A stretch of DNA of 64,000 nt from assembly GCF_037975245.1 (NCBI RefSeq), contig NC_092563.1:10441001-10505000 (forward strand), read 5' to 3'. Under the pieces are notes generated by a model. It was not told where the DNA came from. It saw nothing but the letters and a program-made list of their open reading frames with translations, and made no database searches. The position numbers and the translations under genes are program-made. The DNA is from Apostichopus japonicus (Eukaryota > Echinodermata > Holothuroidea > Aspidochirotida > Stichopodidae). Below, piece by piece: positions 1-14,440 of this stretch (position 1 is the stretch's first letter; each line of letters opens with the position of its first letter).

Positions 1-954
1 AAACTAGGCTGGGCCTAATGACTCGAGAATGTTACTAGGCCTAGGCCCTAGTTGTGTTTTGTGATTTTATTTTCTATGTTAGGGGCAAAACAAAGCTTTA
101 GAAAGAGGCAATATTTGTAACAAATCAATGCTAGAGCTAACTTGTTGCATAGATAAATTTAGCTTTCATGGAATGCTACTTCATAATCATAGTGCAAATA
201 TACCATCATCTGAAAATGGTAGGCCTAACGTTAGGCCTAGCCTAGGCCCAATGTCTTTAAATTTCATTGGCACTTCATTGATCCAAAACTCAATTACTAA
301 GCTAAGTGTTAGTGCCAGGTCCGGTCTAACCACGGTGTTGAGAGACATCCGGCAGTAACATTCAAAGGTTATGCCTACCGTACCTGTAACTTAATTGTAA
401 GGCCTATTGCATTGCGATAAAAATGTTGATAAAAATGTTGATTCCTCTATGCGAACCGGCGAGTCTGTGAACACCACAGTCAAATGAGCCGCACATTCAG
501 CCGCGCATTCAGGAACTGGTAAAATACGTAAGCCACAGAAGGGTGTGTTGAAGTGAACGAATAATTGGACAGTGCTGTTGTAGGGGAAGCGTGGAATTTT
601 AACTACGGTAGCCTTTTGTGGCCAAAATGATTGTTCAAATAATGAAAACGACTCTCAACCATTGATAGAAAGAAAAAGTCGAAATCAAACAACAGAGCAG
701 TGAACAACAATTCAGGGCATTATGCAGCCCATAAATGTCATAGACAAGGGATCTTTCATTTACCTTTTTTCTTAGTTCAAGTATTCTTGTAAAATATTTT
801 CACTTTGTCACTACACTGAACTGACAACCGAGTTTAGTAACATATTAATCTTTCTCAATTTCTCCGCTTTTCAGTTTGACTAAGGTCGGATGCCTATGGA
901 TAATGCCGAAAATTCAAGAACCGCTCTTCAGAGATGTCTTTGGGGTACCATATT
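1..954. other. Non-coding flank left of the satellite
   Basis: No convincing gene seen. Short open frames lack splice signals or recognisable motifs. The stretch is rich in AGGCCTA-type motifs. Around 455-515 lies a sequence (inverted) sharing the GAATGTGCGGCTGA-like core of the neighbouring satellite and resembling a sequence at about 56350-56405, so it is a dispersed repeat. Confidence 0.5.
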
Positions 955-3900
955 CGCGAATTGATGGAACTACATGAACAGGTGGAATGCGATAAAAGAG
1001 GGCCTCACACTAGGAGTAACAGCTCTCCAAAGATAAACAATGTAAATGCTCAACACAGTTTACACCGTTACCGGTATAAAGACTAACTTTTTCATAACGA
1101 GTGTGCGGCTGAGTCTATAAAAATGTTTTGCCTCATACAATCTTTCTCAAACTTTTACCATATGTTTAACAATTTATTAGCTACGTTTCCATGAAAAAAC
1201 TGGAGTGGTCCGGTCCTCACACTAGGAGTAATAGACCCCCAAAGTTACTCAATCTTATCATGTTCAACACAGTTTACTCCGTTACCGGTATAAACATTAA
1301 ATTTTCTTAAACACGAATGTGCGGCTGAGTCTATAAAAATGTTTTGCCTCATACAATCTTTTCAAACTTTTACCATATGTTTAACAATTTATTAGCTACG
1401 TTCCCATGAAAAAACTGGAGTGGTCCGGTCTTCACACTAGGAGTAATAGACCCCCAAAGTTACTCAATCTTATCATGTTCAACACAGTTTACTCCGTTAC
1501 CGGTATAAACATTAAATTTTCTTCAAAACGAATGTGCGGCTGAGTCTATAAAAATGTTTTGCCTCATACAATCTTTTTCAAACTTTCTACAGTTGTTTAA
1601 CTACTCATTAGCTATGTTCCCATGAAAAAACTGGAGTGGTCCGGTCCTCACACTAGGAGTAATAGACCCGCAAAGTTACTCAATCTTACCATGTTCAACA
1701 CAGTTTACACCGTTACCGGTATAAACATTAAATTTCTTCAAAACGAATGTGCGGCTGAGTCTATAAAAATGTTTTGCCTCATACAATCTTTTTCAAACTT
1801 TCTACAGTTGTTTAACTACTCATTAGCTATGTTCCCATGAAAAACTGGAGTGGTCCGGTCTTCACACTAGGAGTAATAGACCCCCAAAGTTACTCTATCT
1901 TATCATGTTCAACACAGTTTACTCCGTTACCGGTATAAACATTAAATTTTCTTCAAAACGAATGTGCGGCTGAGTCTATAAAAATGTTTTGCCTCATACA
2001 ATCTTTTTCAAACTTTCTACAGTTGTTTAACTACTCATTAGCTATGTTCCCATGAAAAAACTGGAGTAGTCCGGTCTTCACACTAGGGGTAATAGACCCC
2101 CAAAGTTACTCTATCTTATCATGTTCAACACAGTTTACTCCGTTACCGGTATAAACATTAAATTTTCTTCAAAACGAATGTGCGGCTGAGTCTATAAAAA
2201 TGTTTTGCCTCATACAATCTTTTTCAAACTTTCTACAGTTGTTTAACTACTCATTAGCTATGTTCCCATGAAAAAACTGGAGTGGTCCGGTCCTCACACT
2301 AGGAGTAATAGACCCCCAAAGTTACTCTATCTTATCATGTTCAACACAGTTTACTCCGTTACCGGTATAAACATTAAATTTTCTTCAAAACGAATGTGCG
2401 GCTGAGTCTATAAAAATGTTTTGCCTCATACAATCTTTTTCAAACTTTCTACAGTTGTTTAACTACTCATTAGCTATGTTCCCATGAAAAAACTGGAGTG
2501 GTCCGGTCCTCACACTAGGAGTAATAGACCCCCAAAGTTACTCAATCTTACCATGTTCAACACAGTTTACACCGTTACCGGTATAAACATTAAATTTCTT
2601 CAAAACGAATGTGCGGCTGAGTCTATAAAAATGTTTTGCCTCATACAGTCTTTCTCAAACTTTTACCATATGTTTAACAATTTATTAGCTACGTTTCCAT
2701 GAAAAAACTGGAGTGGTCCGGTCCTCACACTAGGAGTAATAGACCCCCAAAGTTACTCAATCTTATCATGTTCAACACAGTTTACTCCGTTACCGGTATA
2801 AACATTAAATTTTCTTCAAAACGAATGTGCGGCTGAGTCTATAAAAATGTTTTGCCTCATACAATCTTTTTCAAACTTTCTACAGTTGTTTAACTACTCA
2901 TTAGCTATGTTCCCATGAAAAAACTGGAGTGGTCCGGTCCTCACACTAGGAGTAATAGACCCCCAAAGTTACTCAATCTTACCATGTTCAACACAGTTTA
3001 CACCGTTACCGGTATAAACATTAAATTTCTTCAAAACGAATGTGCGGCTGAGTCTATAAAAATGTTTTGCCTCATACAATCTTTCTCAAACTTTTACCAT
3101 ATGTTTAACAATTTATTAGCTACGTTCCCATGAAAAAACTGGAGTGGTCCGGTCCTCACACTAGGAGTAATAGACCCCCAAAGTTACTCAATCTTATCAT
3201 GTTCAACACAGTTTACTCCGTTACCGGTATAAACATTAAATTTTCTTCAAAACGAATGTGCGGCTGAGTCTATAAAAATGTTTTGCCTCATACAATCTTT
3301 TTCAAACTTTCTACAGTTGTTTAACTACTCATTAGCTATGTTCCCATGAAAAAACTGGAGTGGTCCGGTCCTCACACTAGGTGTAATAGACCCCCAAAGT
3401 TACTCAATCTTACCATGTTCAACACAGTTTACACCGTTACCGGTATAAACATTAAATTTCTTCAAAACGAATGTGCGGCTGAGTCTATAAAAATGTTTTG
3501 CCTCATACAATCTTTCTCAAACTTTCTACAGTTGTTTAACTACTCATTAGCTATGTTCCCATGAAAAAAACTGGAGTGGTCCGGTCTTCACACTAGGAGT
3601 AATAGACCCCCAAAGTTACTCTATCTTATCATGTTCAACACAGTTTACTCCGTTACCGGTATAAACATTAAATTTTCTTCAAAACGAATGTGCGGCTGAG
3701 TCTATAAAAATGTTTTGCCTCATACAATCTTTCTCAAACTTTCTACAGTTGTTTAACTACTCATTAGCTATGTTCCCATGAAAAAACTGGAGTGGTCCGG
3801 TCTTCACACAAGGGGTAATAGACCCCCAAAGTTACTCTATCTTATCATGTTCAACACAGTTTACTCCGTTACCGGTATAAACATTAAATTTTCTTCAAAA

Positions 3901-6900
3901 CGAATGTGCGGCTGAGTCTATAAAAATGTTTTGCCTCATACAATCTTTTTCAAACTTTCTACAGTTGTTTAACTACTCATTAGCTATGTTCCCATGAAAA
4001 AACTGGAGTGGTCCGGTCCTCACACTAGGAGTAATAGACCCCCAAAGTTACTCTATCTTATCATGTTCAACACAGTTTACTCCGTTACCGGTATAAACAT
4101 TAAATTTTCTTCTAAACGAATGTGCGGCTGAGTCTATAAAAATGTTTTGCCTCATACAATCTTTTTCAAACTTTCTACAGTTGTTTAACTACTCATTAGC
4201 TATGTTCCCATGAAAAAACTGGAGTGGTCCGGTCCTCACACTAGGAGTAATAGACCCCCAAAGTTACTCAATCTTACCATGTTCAACACAGTTTACACCG
4301 TTACCGGTATAAACATTAAATTTCTTCAAAACGAATGTGCGGCTGAGTCTATAAAAATGTTTTGCCTCATACAATCTTTCTCAAACTTTAACCATATGTT
4401 TAACAATTTATTAGCTACGTTTCCATGAAAAAACTGGAGTGGTCCGGTCCTCACACTAGGAGTAATAGACCCCCAAAGTTACTCAATCTTATCATGTTCA
4501 ACACAGTTTACACCGTTACCGGTATAAACATTAAATTTTCTTCAAAACGAATGTGCGGCTGAGTCTATAAAAATGTTTTGCCTCATACAATCTTTTTCAA
4601 ACTTTCTACAGTTGTTTAACTACTCATTAGCTATGTTCCCATGAAAAAACTGGAGTGGTCCTCACACTAGGAGTAATAGACCCCCAAAGTTACTCCATCT
4701 TATCATGTTCAACACAGTTTACACCGTTACCGGTATAAACATTAAATTTTCTTCAAAACGAATGTGCGGCTGAGTCTATAAAAATGTTTTGCCTCATACA
4801 ATCTTTCTCAAACTTTCTACAGTTGTTTAACTACTCATTAGCTATGTTCCCATGAAAAAACTGGAGTGGTCCGGTCCTCACACTAGGAGTAATAGACCCC
4901 CAAAGTTACTCAATCTTACCATGTTCAACACAGTTTACACCGTTACCGGTATAAACATTAAATTTCTTCAAAACGAATGTGCGGCTGAGTCTATAAAAAT
5001 GTTTTGCCTCATACAATCTTTCTCAAACTTTTACCATATGTTTAACAATTTATTAGCTACGTTTCCATGAAAAAACTGGAGTGGTCCGGTCCTCACACTA
5101 GGAGTAATAGACCCCCAAAGTTACTCTATCTTATCATGTTCAACACAGTTTACTCCGTTACCGGTATAAACATTAAATTTTCTTCAAAACGAATGTGCGG
5201 CTGAGTCTATAAAAATGTTTTGCCTCATACAATCTTTTTCAAACTTTCTACAGTTGTTTAACTACTCATTAGCTATGTTCCCATGAAAAAACTGGAGTGG
5301 TCCGGTCCTCACACTAGGAGTAATAGACCCCCAAAGTTACTCAATCTTACCATGTTCAACACAGTTTACACCGTTACCGGTATAAACATTAAATTTCTTC
5401 AAAACGAATGTGCGGCTGAGTCTATAAAAATGTTTTGCCTCATACAATCTTTTTCAAACTTTCTACAGTTGTTTAACTACTCATTAGCTATGTTCCCATG
5501 AAAAAACTGGAGTGGTCCGGTCCTCACACTAGGAGTAATAGACCCCCAAAGTTACTCAATCTTACCATGTTCAACACAGTTTACACCGTTACCGGTATAA
5601 ACATTAAATTTCTTCAAAACGAATGTGCGGCTGAGTCTATAAAAATGTTTTGCCTCATACAATCTTTCTCAAACTTTTACCATATGTTTAACAATTTATT
5701 AGCTACGTTTCCATGAAAAAACTGGAGTGGTCCGGTCCTCACACTAGGAGTAATAGACCCCCAAAGTTACTCAATCTTATCATGTTCAACACAGTTTACA
5801 CCGTTACCGGTATAAACATTAAATTTTCTTCAAAACGAATGTGCGGCTGAGTCTATAAAAATGTTTTGCCTCATACAATCTTTTTCAAACTTTCTACAGT
5901 TGTTTAACTACTCATTAGCTATGTTCCCATGAAAAAACTGGAGTGGTCCGGTCTTCACACTAGGAGTAATAGACCCCCAAAGTTACTCTATCTTATCATG
6001 TTCAACACAGTTTACTCCGTTACCGGTATAAACATTAAATTTTCTTCAAAACGAATGTGCGGCTGAGTCTATAAAAATGTTTTGCCTCATACAATCTTTT
6101 TCAAACTTTCTACAGTTGTTTAACTACTCATTAGCTATGTTCCCATGAAAAAACTGGAGTGGTCCGGTCTTCACACTAGGGGTAATAGACCCCCAAAGTT
6201 ACTCTATCTTATCATGTTCAACACAGTTTACTCCGTTACCGGTATAAACATTAAATTTTCTTCAAAACGAATGTGCGGCTGAGTCTATAAAAATGTTTTG
6301 CCTCATACAATCTTTTTCAAACTTTCTACAGTTGTTTAACTACTCATTAGCTATGTTCCCATGAAAAAACTGGAGTGGTCCGGTCCTCACACTAGGAGTA
6401 ATAGACCCCCAAAGTTACTCCATCTTATCATGTTCAACACAGTTTACACCGTTACCGGTATAAACATTAAATTTTCTTCAAAACGAATGTGCGGCTGAGT
6501 CTATAAAAATGTTTTGCCTCATACAATCTTTCTCAAACTTTCTACAGTTGTTTAACTACTCATTAGCTATGTTCCCATGAAAAAACTGGAGTGGTCCGGT
6601 CCTCACACTAGGAGTAATAGACCCCCAAAGTTACTCAATCTTACCATGTTCAACACAGTTTACACCGTTACCGGTATAAACATTAAATTTCTTCAAAACG
6701 AATGTGCGGCTGAGTCTATAAAAATGTTTTGCCTCATACAATCTTTCTCAAACTTTTACCATATGTTTAACAATTTATTAGCTACGTTTCCATGAAAAAA
6801 CTGGAGTGGTCCGGTTCTCACACTAGGAGTAATAGACCCACAAAGTTACTCTATCTTATCATGTTTAACACAGTTTACTCCGTTACCGGTATAAACATTA

Positions 6901-8749
6901 AATTTTCTTCAAAACGAATGTGCGGCTGAGTCTATAAAAATGTTTTGCCTCATACAATCTTTTTCAAACTTTCTACAGTTGTTTAACTACTCATTAGCTA
7001 TGTTCCCATGAAAAAACGGGAGTGGTCCGGTCCTCACACTAGGAGTAATAGACCCCCAAAGTTACTCAATCTTACCATGTTCAACACAGTTTACACCGTT
7101 ACCGGTATAAACATTAAATTTCTTCAAAACGAATGTGCGGCTGAGTCTATAAAAATGTTTTGCCTCATACAATCTTTTTCAAACTTTCTACAGTTGTTTA
7201 ACTACTCATTAGCTATGTTCCCATGAAAAAACTGGAGTGGTCCGGTCCTCACACTAGGAGTAATAGACCCCCAAAGTTACTCAATCTTACCATGTTCAAC
7301 ACAGTTTACACCGTTACCGGTATAAACATTAAATTTCTTCAAAACGAATGTGCGGCTGAGTCTATAAAAATGTTTTGCCTCATACAATCTTTCTCAAACT
7401 TTTACCATATGTTTAACAATTTATTAGCTACGTTTCCATGAAAAAACTGGAGTGGTCCGGTCCTCACACTAGGAGTAATAGACCCCCAAAGTTACTCAAT
7501 CTTATCATGTTCAACACAGTTTACACCGTTACCGGTATAAACATTAAATTTTCTTCAAAACGAATGTGCGGCTGAGTCTATAAAAATGTTTTGCCTCATA
7601 CAATCTTTTTCAAACTTTCTACAGTTGTTTAACTACTCATTAGCTATGTTCCCATGAAAAAACTGGAGTGGTCCGGTCTTCACACTAGGAGTAATAGACC
7701 CCCAAAGTTACTCAATCTTATCATGTTCAACACAGTTTACACCGTTACCGGTATAAACATTAAATTTTCTTCAAAACGAATGTGCGGCTGAGTCTATAAA
7801 AATGTTTTGCCTCATACAATCTTTTTCAAACTTTCTACAGTTGTTTAACTACTCATTAGCTATGTTCCCATGAAAAAACTGGAGTGGTCCGGTCCTCACA
7901 CTAGGAGTAATAGACCCCCAAAGTTACTCAATCTTATCATGTTCAACACAGTTTACTCCGTTACCGGTATAAACATTAAATTTTCTTCAAAACGAATGTG
8001 CGGCTGAGTCTATAAAAATGTTTTGCCTCATACAATCTTTCTCAATCTTTTACCATATGTTTAACAATTTATTAGCTACGTTTCCATGAAAAAACTGGAG
8101 TGGTCCGGTCCTCACACTAGGAGTAATAGACCCCCAAAGTTACTCAATCTTACCATGTTCAACACAGTTTACACCGTTACCGGTATAAACATTAAATTTC
8201 TTCAAAACGAATGTGCGGCTGAGTCTATAAAAATGTTTTGCCTCATACAATCTTTTTCAAACTTTCTACAGTTGTTTAACTACTCATTAGCTATGTTCCC
8301 ATGAAAAAACTGGAGTGGTCCGACCCTCACACTAGGAGTAATAGACCCCCAAAGTTACTCAATCTTATCATGTTCAACACAGTTTACTCCCTTACCGGTA
8401 TAAACATTAAATTTTCTTCAAAACGAATGTGCGGCTGAGTCTATAAAAATGTTTTGCCTCATACAATCTTTTTCAAACTTTCTACAGTTGTTTAACTACT
8501 CATTAGCTATGTTCCCATGAAAAAACTGGAGTGGTCCGGTCCTCACACTAGGAGTAATAGACCCCCAAAGTTACTCAATCTTACCATGTTCAGCACAGTT
8601 TACACCGTTACCGGTATAAACATTAAATTTCTTCAAAACGAATGTGCGGCTGAGTCTATAAAAATGTTTTGCCTCATACAATCTTTCTCAAACTTTTACC
8701 ATATGTTTAACAATTTATTAGCTACGTTTCCATGAAAAACTGGAGTGGT

Positions 8750-9700
8750 CCGGTCCTCACACTAGGAGTAATGAACCCCCAAAGTTACTCAATCTTATCA
8801 TGTTCAACACAGTTTACTCCGTTACCGGTATAAACATTAAATTTTCTTCAAAACAAATGTGCGGCTGAGTCTATAAAAATGTTTTGCCTCATACAATCTT
8901 TCTCAAACTTTCTACAGTTGTTTAACTACTCATTACCTATGTTCCCATGAAAAAACTGGAGTGGTCCGGTCCTCACACTAGGAGTAATAGACCCCCAAAG
9001 TTACTCAATCTTATCATGTTCAACACAGTTTATTCCGTTACCGGTATAAACATTAAATTTTCTTCAAAACGAATGTGCGGCTGAGTCTATAAAAATGTTT
9101 TGCCTCATACAATCTTTCTCAATCTTTTACCATATGTTTAACAATTTATTAGCTACGTTTCCATGAAAAAACTGGAGTGGTCCGGTCCTCACACTAGGAG
9201 TAATAGACCCCCAAAGTTACTCAATCTTACCATGTTCAACACAGTTTACACAGTTACCGGTATAAACATTAAATTTCTTCAAAACGAATGTGCGGCTGAG
9301 TCTATAAAAATGTTTTGCCTCATACAATCTTTTTCAAACTTTCTACAGTTGTTTAACTACTCATTAGCTATGTTCCCATGAAAAAACTGGAGTGGTCCGG
9401 TCCTCACACTAGGAGTAATAGACCCCCAAAGTTACTCAATCTTATCATGTTCAACACAGTTTACTCCGTTACCGGTATAAACATTAAATTTTCTTCAAAA
9501 CGAATGTGCGGCTGAGTCTATAAAAATGTTTTGCCTCATACAATCTTTTTCAAACTTTCTACAGTTGTTCAACTACTCATTAGCTATGTTCCCATGAAAA
9601 AACTGGAGTGGTCCGGTCCTCACACTAGGAGTAATAGACCCCCAAAGTTACTTAATCTTACCATGTTCAACACAGTTTACACCGTTACCGGTATAAACAT
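8750..9700 (+). repeat. Higher-order block, copy 1
   Basis: Defined by shared private variants: TAATGAACCCCC near 8770, CATTACCTATG near 8932, TTTATTCCGTTACC near 9030, TTTACACAGTTACC near 9245 and GTTGTTCAACTAC near 9566. The same ordered set recurs 4742 bp (22 monomers) and 9916 bp (46 monomers) downstream, apart from the TAATGAACCCCC marker, which copy 2 lacks at its left edge. Confidence 0.85.
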
Positions 9701-12700
9701 TAAATTTCTTCAAAACGAATGTGCGGCTGAGTCTATAAAAATGTTTTGCCTCATACAATCTTTCTCAAACTTTTACCATATGTTTAACAATTTATTAGCT
9801 ACGTTTCCATGAAAAACTGGAGTGGTCCGGTCCTCACACTAGGAGTAATGAACCCCCAAAGTTACTCAATCTTACCATGTTCAACACAGTTTACACCGTT
9901 ACCGGTATAAACATTAAATTTCTTCAAAACGAATGTGCGGCTGAGTCTATAAAAATGTTTTGCCTCATACAATCTTTTTCAAACTTTCTACAGTTGTTTA
10001 ACTACTCATTAGCTATGTTCCCATGAAAAAACTGGAGTGGTCCGGTCCTCACACTAGGAGTAATAGACCCCCAAAGTTACTCCATCTTATCATGTTCAAC
10101 ACAGTTTACACCGTTACCGGTATAAACATTAAATTTTCTTCAAAACGAATGTGCGGCTGAGTCTATAAAAATGTTTTGCCTCATACAATCTTTCTCAAAC
10201 TTTCTACAGTTGTTTAACTACTCATTAGCTATGTTCCCATGAAAAAACTGGAGTGGTCCGGTCCTCACACTAGGAGTAATAGACCCCCAAAGTTACTCAA
10301 TCTTACCATGTTCAACACAGTTTACACCGTTACCGGTATAAACATTAAATTTCTTCAAAACGAATGTGCGGCTGAGTCTATAAAAATGTTTTGCCTCATA
10401 CAATCTTTCTCAAACTTTTACCATATGTTTAACAATTTATTAGCTACGTTTCCATGAAAAAACTGGAGTGGTCCGGTCCTCACACTAGGAGTAATAGACC
10501 CCCAAAGTTACTCTATCTTATCATGTTCAACACAGTTTACTCCGTTACCGGTATAAACATTAAATTTTCTTCAAAACGAATGTGCGGCTGAGTCTATAAA
10601 AATGTTTTGCCTCATACAATCTTTTTCAAACTTTCTACAGTTGTTTAACTACTCATTAGCTATGTTCCCATGAAAAAACTGGAGTGGTCCGGTCCTCACA
10701 CTAGGAGTAATAGACCCCCAAAGTTACTCAATCTTACCATGTTCAACACAGTTTACACCGTTACCGGTATAAACATTAAATTTCTTCAAAACGAATGTGC
10801 GGCTGAGTCTATAAAAATGTTTTGCCTCATACAATCTTTTTCAAACTTTCTACAGTTGTTTAACTACTCATTAGCTATGTTCCCATGAAAAAACTGGAGT
10901 GGTCCGGTCCTCACACTAGGAGTAATAGACCCCCAAAGTTACTCAATCTTACCATGTTCAACACAGTTTACACCGTTACCGGTATAAACATTAAATTTCT
11001 TCAAAACGAATGTGCGGCTGAGTCTATAAAAATGTTTTGCCTCATACAATCTTTCTCAAACTTTTACCATATGTTTAACAATTTATTAGCTACGTTTCCA
11101 TGAAAAAACTGGAGTGGTCCGGTTCTCACACTAGGAGTAATAGACCCCCAAAGTTACTCAATCTTATCATGTTCAACACAGTTTACACCGTTACCGGTAT
11201 AAACATTAAATTTTCTTCAAAACGAATGTGCGGCTGAGTCTATAAAAATGTTTTGCCTCATACAATCTTTTTCAAACTTTCTACAGTTGTTTAACTACTC
11301 ATTAGCTATGTTCCCATGAAAAAACTGGAGTGGTCCGGTCTTCACACTAGGAGTAATAGACCCCCAAAGTTACTCTATCTTATAATGTTCAACACAGTTT
11401 ACTCCGTTACCGGTATAAACATTAAATTTTCTTCAAAACGAATGTGCGGCTGAGTCTATAAAAATGTTTTGCCTCATACAATCTTTTTCAAACTTTCTAC
11501 AGTTGTTTAACTACTCATTAGCTATGTTCCCATGAAAAAACTGGAGTGGTCCGGTCTTCACACTAGGGGTAATAGACCCCCAAAGTTACTCTATCTTATC
11601 ATGTTCAACACAGTTTACTCCGTTACCGGTATAAACATTAAATTTTCTTCAAAACGAATGTGCGGCTGAGTCTATAAAAATGTTTTGCCTCATACAATCT
11701 TTTTCAAACTTTCTACAGTTGTTTAACTACTCATTAGCTATGTTCCCATGAAAAAACTGGAGTGGTCCGGTCCTCACACTAGGAGTAATAGACCCCCAAA
11801 GTTACTCTATCTTATCATGTTCAACACAGTTTACTCCGTTACCGGTATAAACATTAAATTTTCTTCAAAACGAATGTGCGGCTGAGTCTATAAAAATGTT
11901 TTGCCTCATACAATCTTTTTCAAACTTTCTACAGTTGTTTAACTACTCATTAGCTATGTTCCCATGAAAAAACTGGAGTGGTCCGGTCCTCACACTAGGA
12001 GTAATAGACCCCCAAAGTTACTCAATCTTACCATGTTCAACACAGTTTACACCGTTACCGGTATAAACATTAAATTTCTTCAAAACGAATGTGCGGCTGA
12101 GTCTATAAAAATGTTTTGCCTCATACAATCTTTTTCAAACTTTCTACAGTTGTTTAACTACTCATTAGCTATGTTCCCATGAAAAAACTGGAGTGGTCCG
12201 GTCCTCACACTAGGAGTAATAGACCCCCAAAGTTACTCAATCTTACCATGTTCAACACAGTTTACACCGTTACCGGTATAAACATTAAATTTCTTCAAAA
12301 CGAATGTGCGGCTGAGTCTATAAAAATGTTTTGCCTCATACAATCTTTCTCAAACTTTTACCATATGTTTAACAATTTATTAGCTACGTTTCCATGAAAA
12401 AACTGGAGTGGTCCGGTCCTCACACTAGGAGTAATAGACCCCCAAAGTTACTCAATCTTATCATGTTCAACACAGTTTACACCGTTACCGGTATAAACAT
12501 TAAATTTTCTTCAAAACGAATGTGCGGCTGAGTCTATAAAAATGTTTTGCCTCATACAATCTTTTTCAAACTTTCTACAGTTGTTTAACTACTCATTAGC
12601 TATGTTCCCATGAAAAAACTGGAGTGGTCCGGTCTTCACACTAGGAGTAATAGACCCCCAAAGTTACTCTATCTTATCATGTTCAACACAGTTTACTCCG

Positions 12701-13489
12701 TTACCGGTATAAACATTAAATTTTCTTCAAAACGAATGTGCGGCTGAGTCTATAAAAATGTTTTGCCTCATACAATCTTTTTCAAACTTTCTACAGTTGT
12801 TTAACTACTCATTAGCTATGTTCCCATGAAAAAACTGGAGTGGTCCGGTCTTCACACTAGGGGTAATAGACCCCCAAAGTTACTCTATCTTATCATGTTC
12901 AACACAGTTTACTCCGTTACCGGTATAAACATTAAATTTTCTTCAAAACGAATGTGCGGCTGAGTCTATAAAAATGTTTTGCCTCATACAATCTTTTTCA
13001 AACTTTCTACAGTTGTTTAACTACTCATTAGCTATGTTCCCATGAAAAAACTGGAGTGGTCCGGTCCTCACACTAGGAGTAATAGACCCCCAAAGTTACT
13101 CCATCTTATCATGTTCAACACAGTTTACACCGTTACCGGTATAAACATTAAATTTTCTTCAAAACGAATGTGCGGCTGAGTCTATAAAAATGTTTTGCCT
13201 CATACAATCTTTCTCAAACTTTCTACAGTTGTTTAACTACTCATTAGCTATGTTCCCATGAAAAAACTGGAGTGGTCCGGTCCTCACACTAGGAGTAATA
13301 GACCCCCAAAGTTACTCAATCTTACCATGTTCAACACAGTTTACACCGTTACCGGTATAAACATTAAATTTCTTCAAAACGAATGTGCGGCTGAGTCTAT
13401 AAAAATGTTTTGCCTCATACAATCTTTCTCAAACTTTTACCATATGTTTAACAATTTATTAGCTATGTTTCCATGAAAAAACTGGAGTG

Positions 13490-14440
13490 GTCCGGTCCTC
13501 ACACTAGGAGTAATAGACCCCCAAAGTTACTCTATCTTATCATGTTTAACACAGTTTACTCCGTTACCGGTATAAACATTAAATTTTCTTCAAAACGAAT
13601 GTGCGGCTGAGTCTATAAAAATGTTTTGCCTCATACAATCTTTCTCAAACTTTCTACAGTTGTTTAACTACTCATTACCTATGTTCCCATGAAAAAACTG
13701 GAGTGGTCCGGTCCTCACACTAGGAGTAATAGACCCCCAAAGTTACTCAATCTTATCATGTTCAACACAGTTTATTCCGTTACCGGTATAAACATTAAAT
13801 TTTCTTCAAAACGAATGTGCGGCTGAGTCTATAAAAATGTTTTGCCTCATTCAATCTTTCTCAATCTTTTACCATATGTTTAACAATTTATTAGCTACGT
13901 TTCCATGAAAAAACTGGAGTGGTCCGGTCTTCACACTAGGAGTAATAGACCCCCAAAGTTACTCAATCTTACCATGTTCAACACAGTTTACACAGTTACC
14001 GGTATAAACATTAAATTTCTTCAAAACGAATGTGCGGCTGAGTCTATAAAAATGTTTTGCCTCATACAATCTTTTTCAAACTTTCTACAGTTGTTTAACT
14101 ACTCATTAGCTATGTTCCCATGAAAAAACTGGAGTGGTCCGGTCCTCACACTAGGAGTAATAGACCCCCAAAGTTACTCAATCTTATCATGTTCAACACA
14201 GTTTACTCCGTTACCGGTATAAACATTAAATTTTCTTCAAAACGAATGTGCGGCTGAGTCTATAAAAATGTTTTGCCTCATACAATCTTTCTCAAACTTT
14301 CTACAGTTGTTCAACTACTCATTAGCTATGTTCCCATGAAAAAACTGGAGTGGTCCGGTCCTCACACTAGGAGTAATAGACCCCCAAAGTTACTCAATCT
14401 TACCATGTTCAACACAGTTTACACCGTTACCGGTATAAAC
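13490..14440 (+). repeat. Higher-order block, copy 2
   Basis: Carries the same ordered variants as 8750-9700 at a constant offset of 4742 bp: CATTACCTATG near 13674, TTTATTCCGTTACC near 13772, TTTACACAGTTACC near 13987 and GTTGTTCAACTAC near 14308. It differs at its left edge, lacking TAATGAACCCCC there, so the duplication boundary or a later conversion lies about here. Confidence 0.8.
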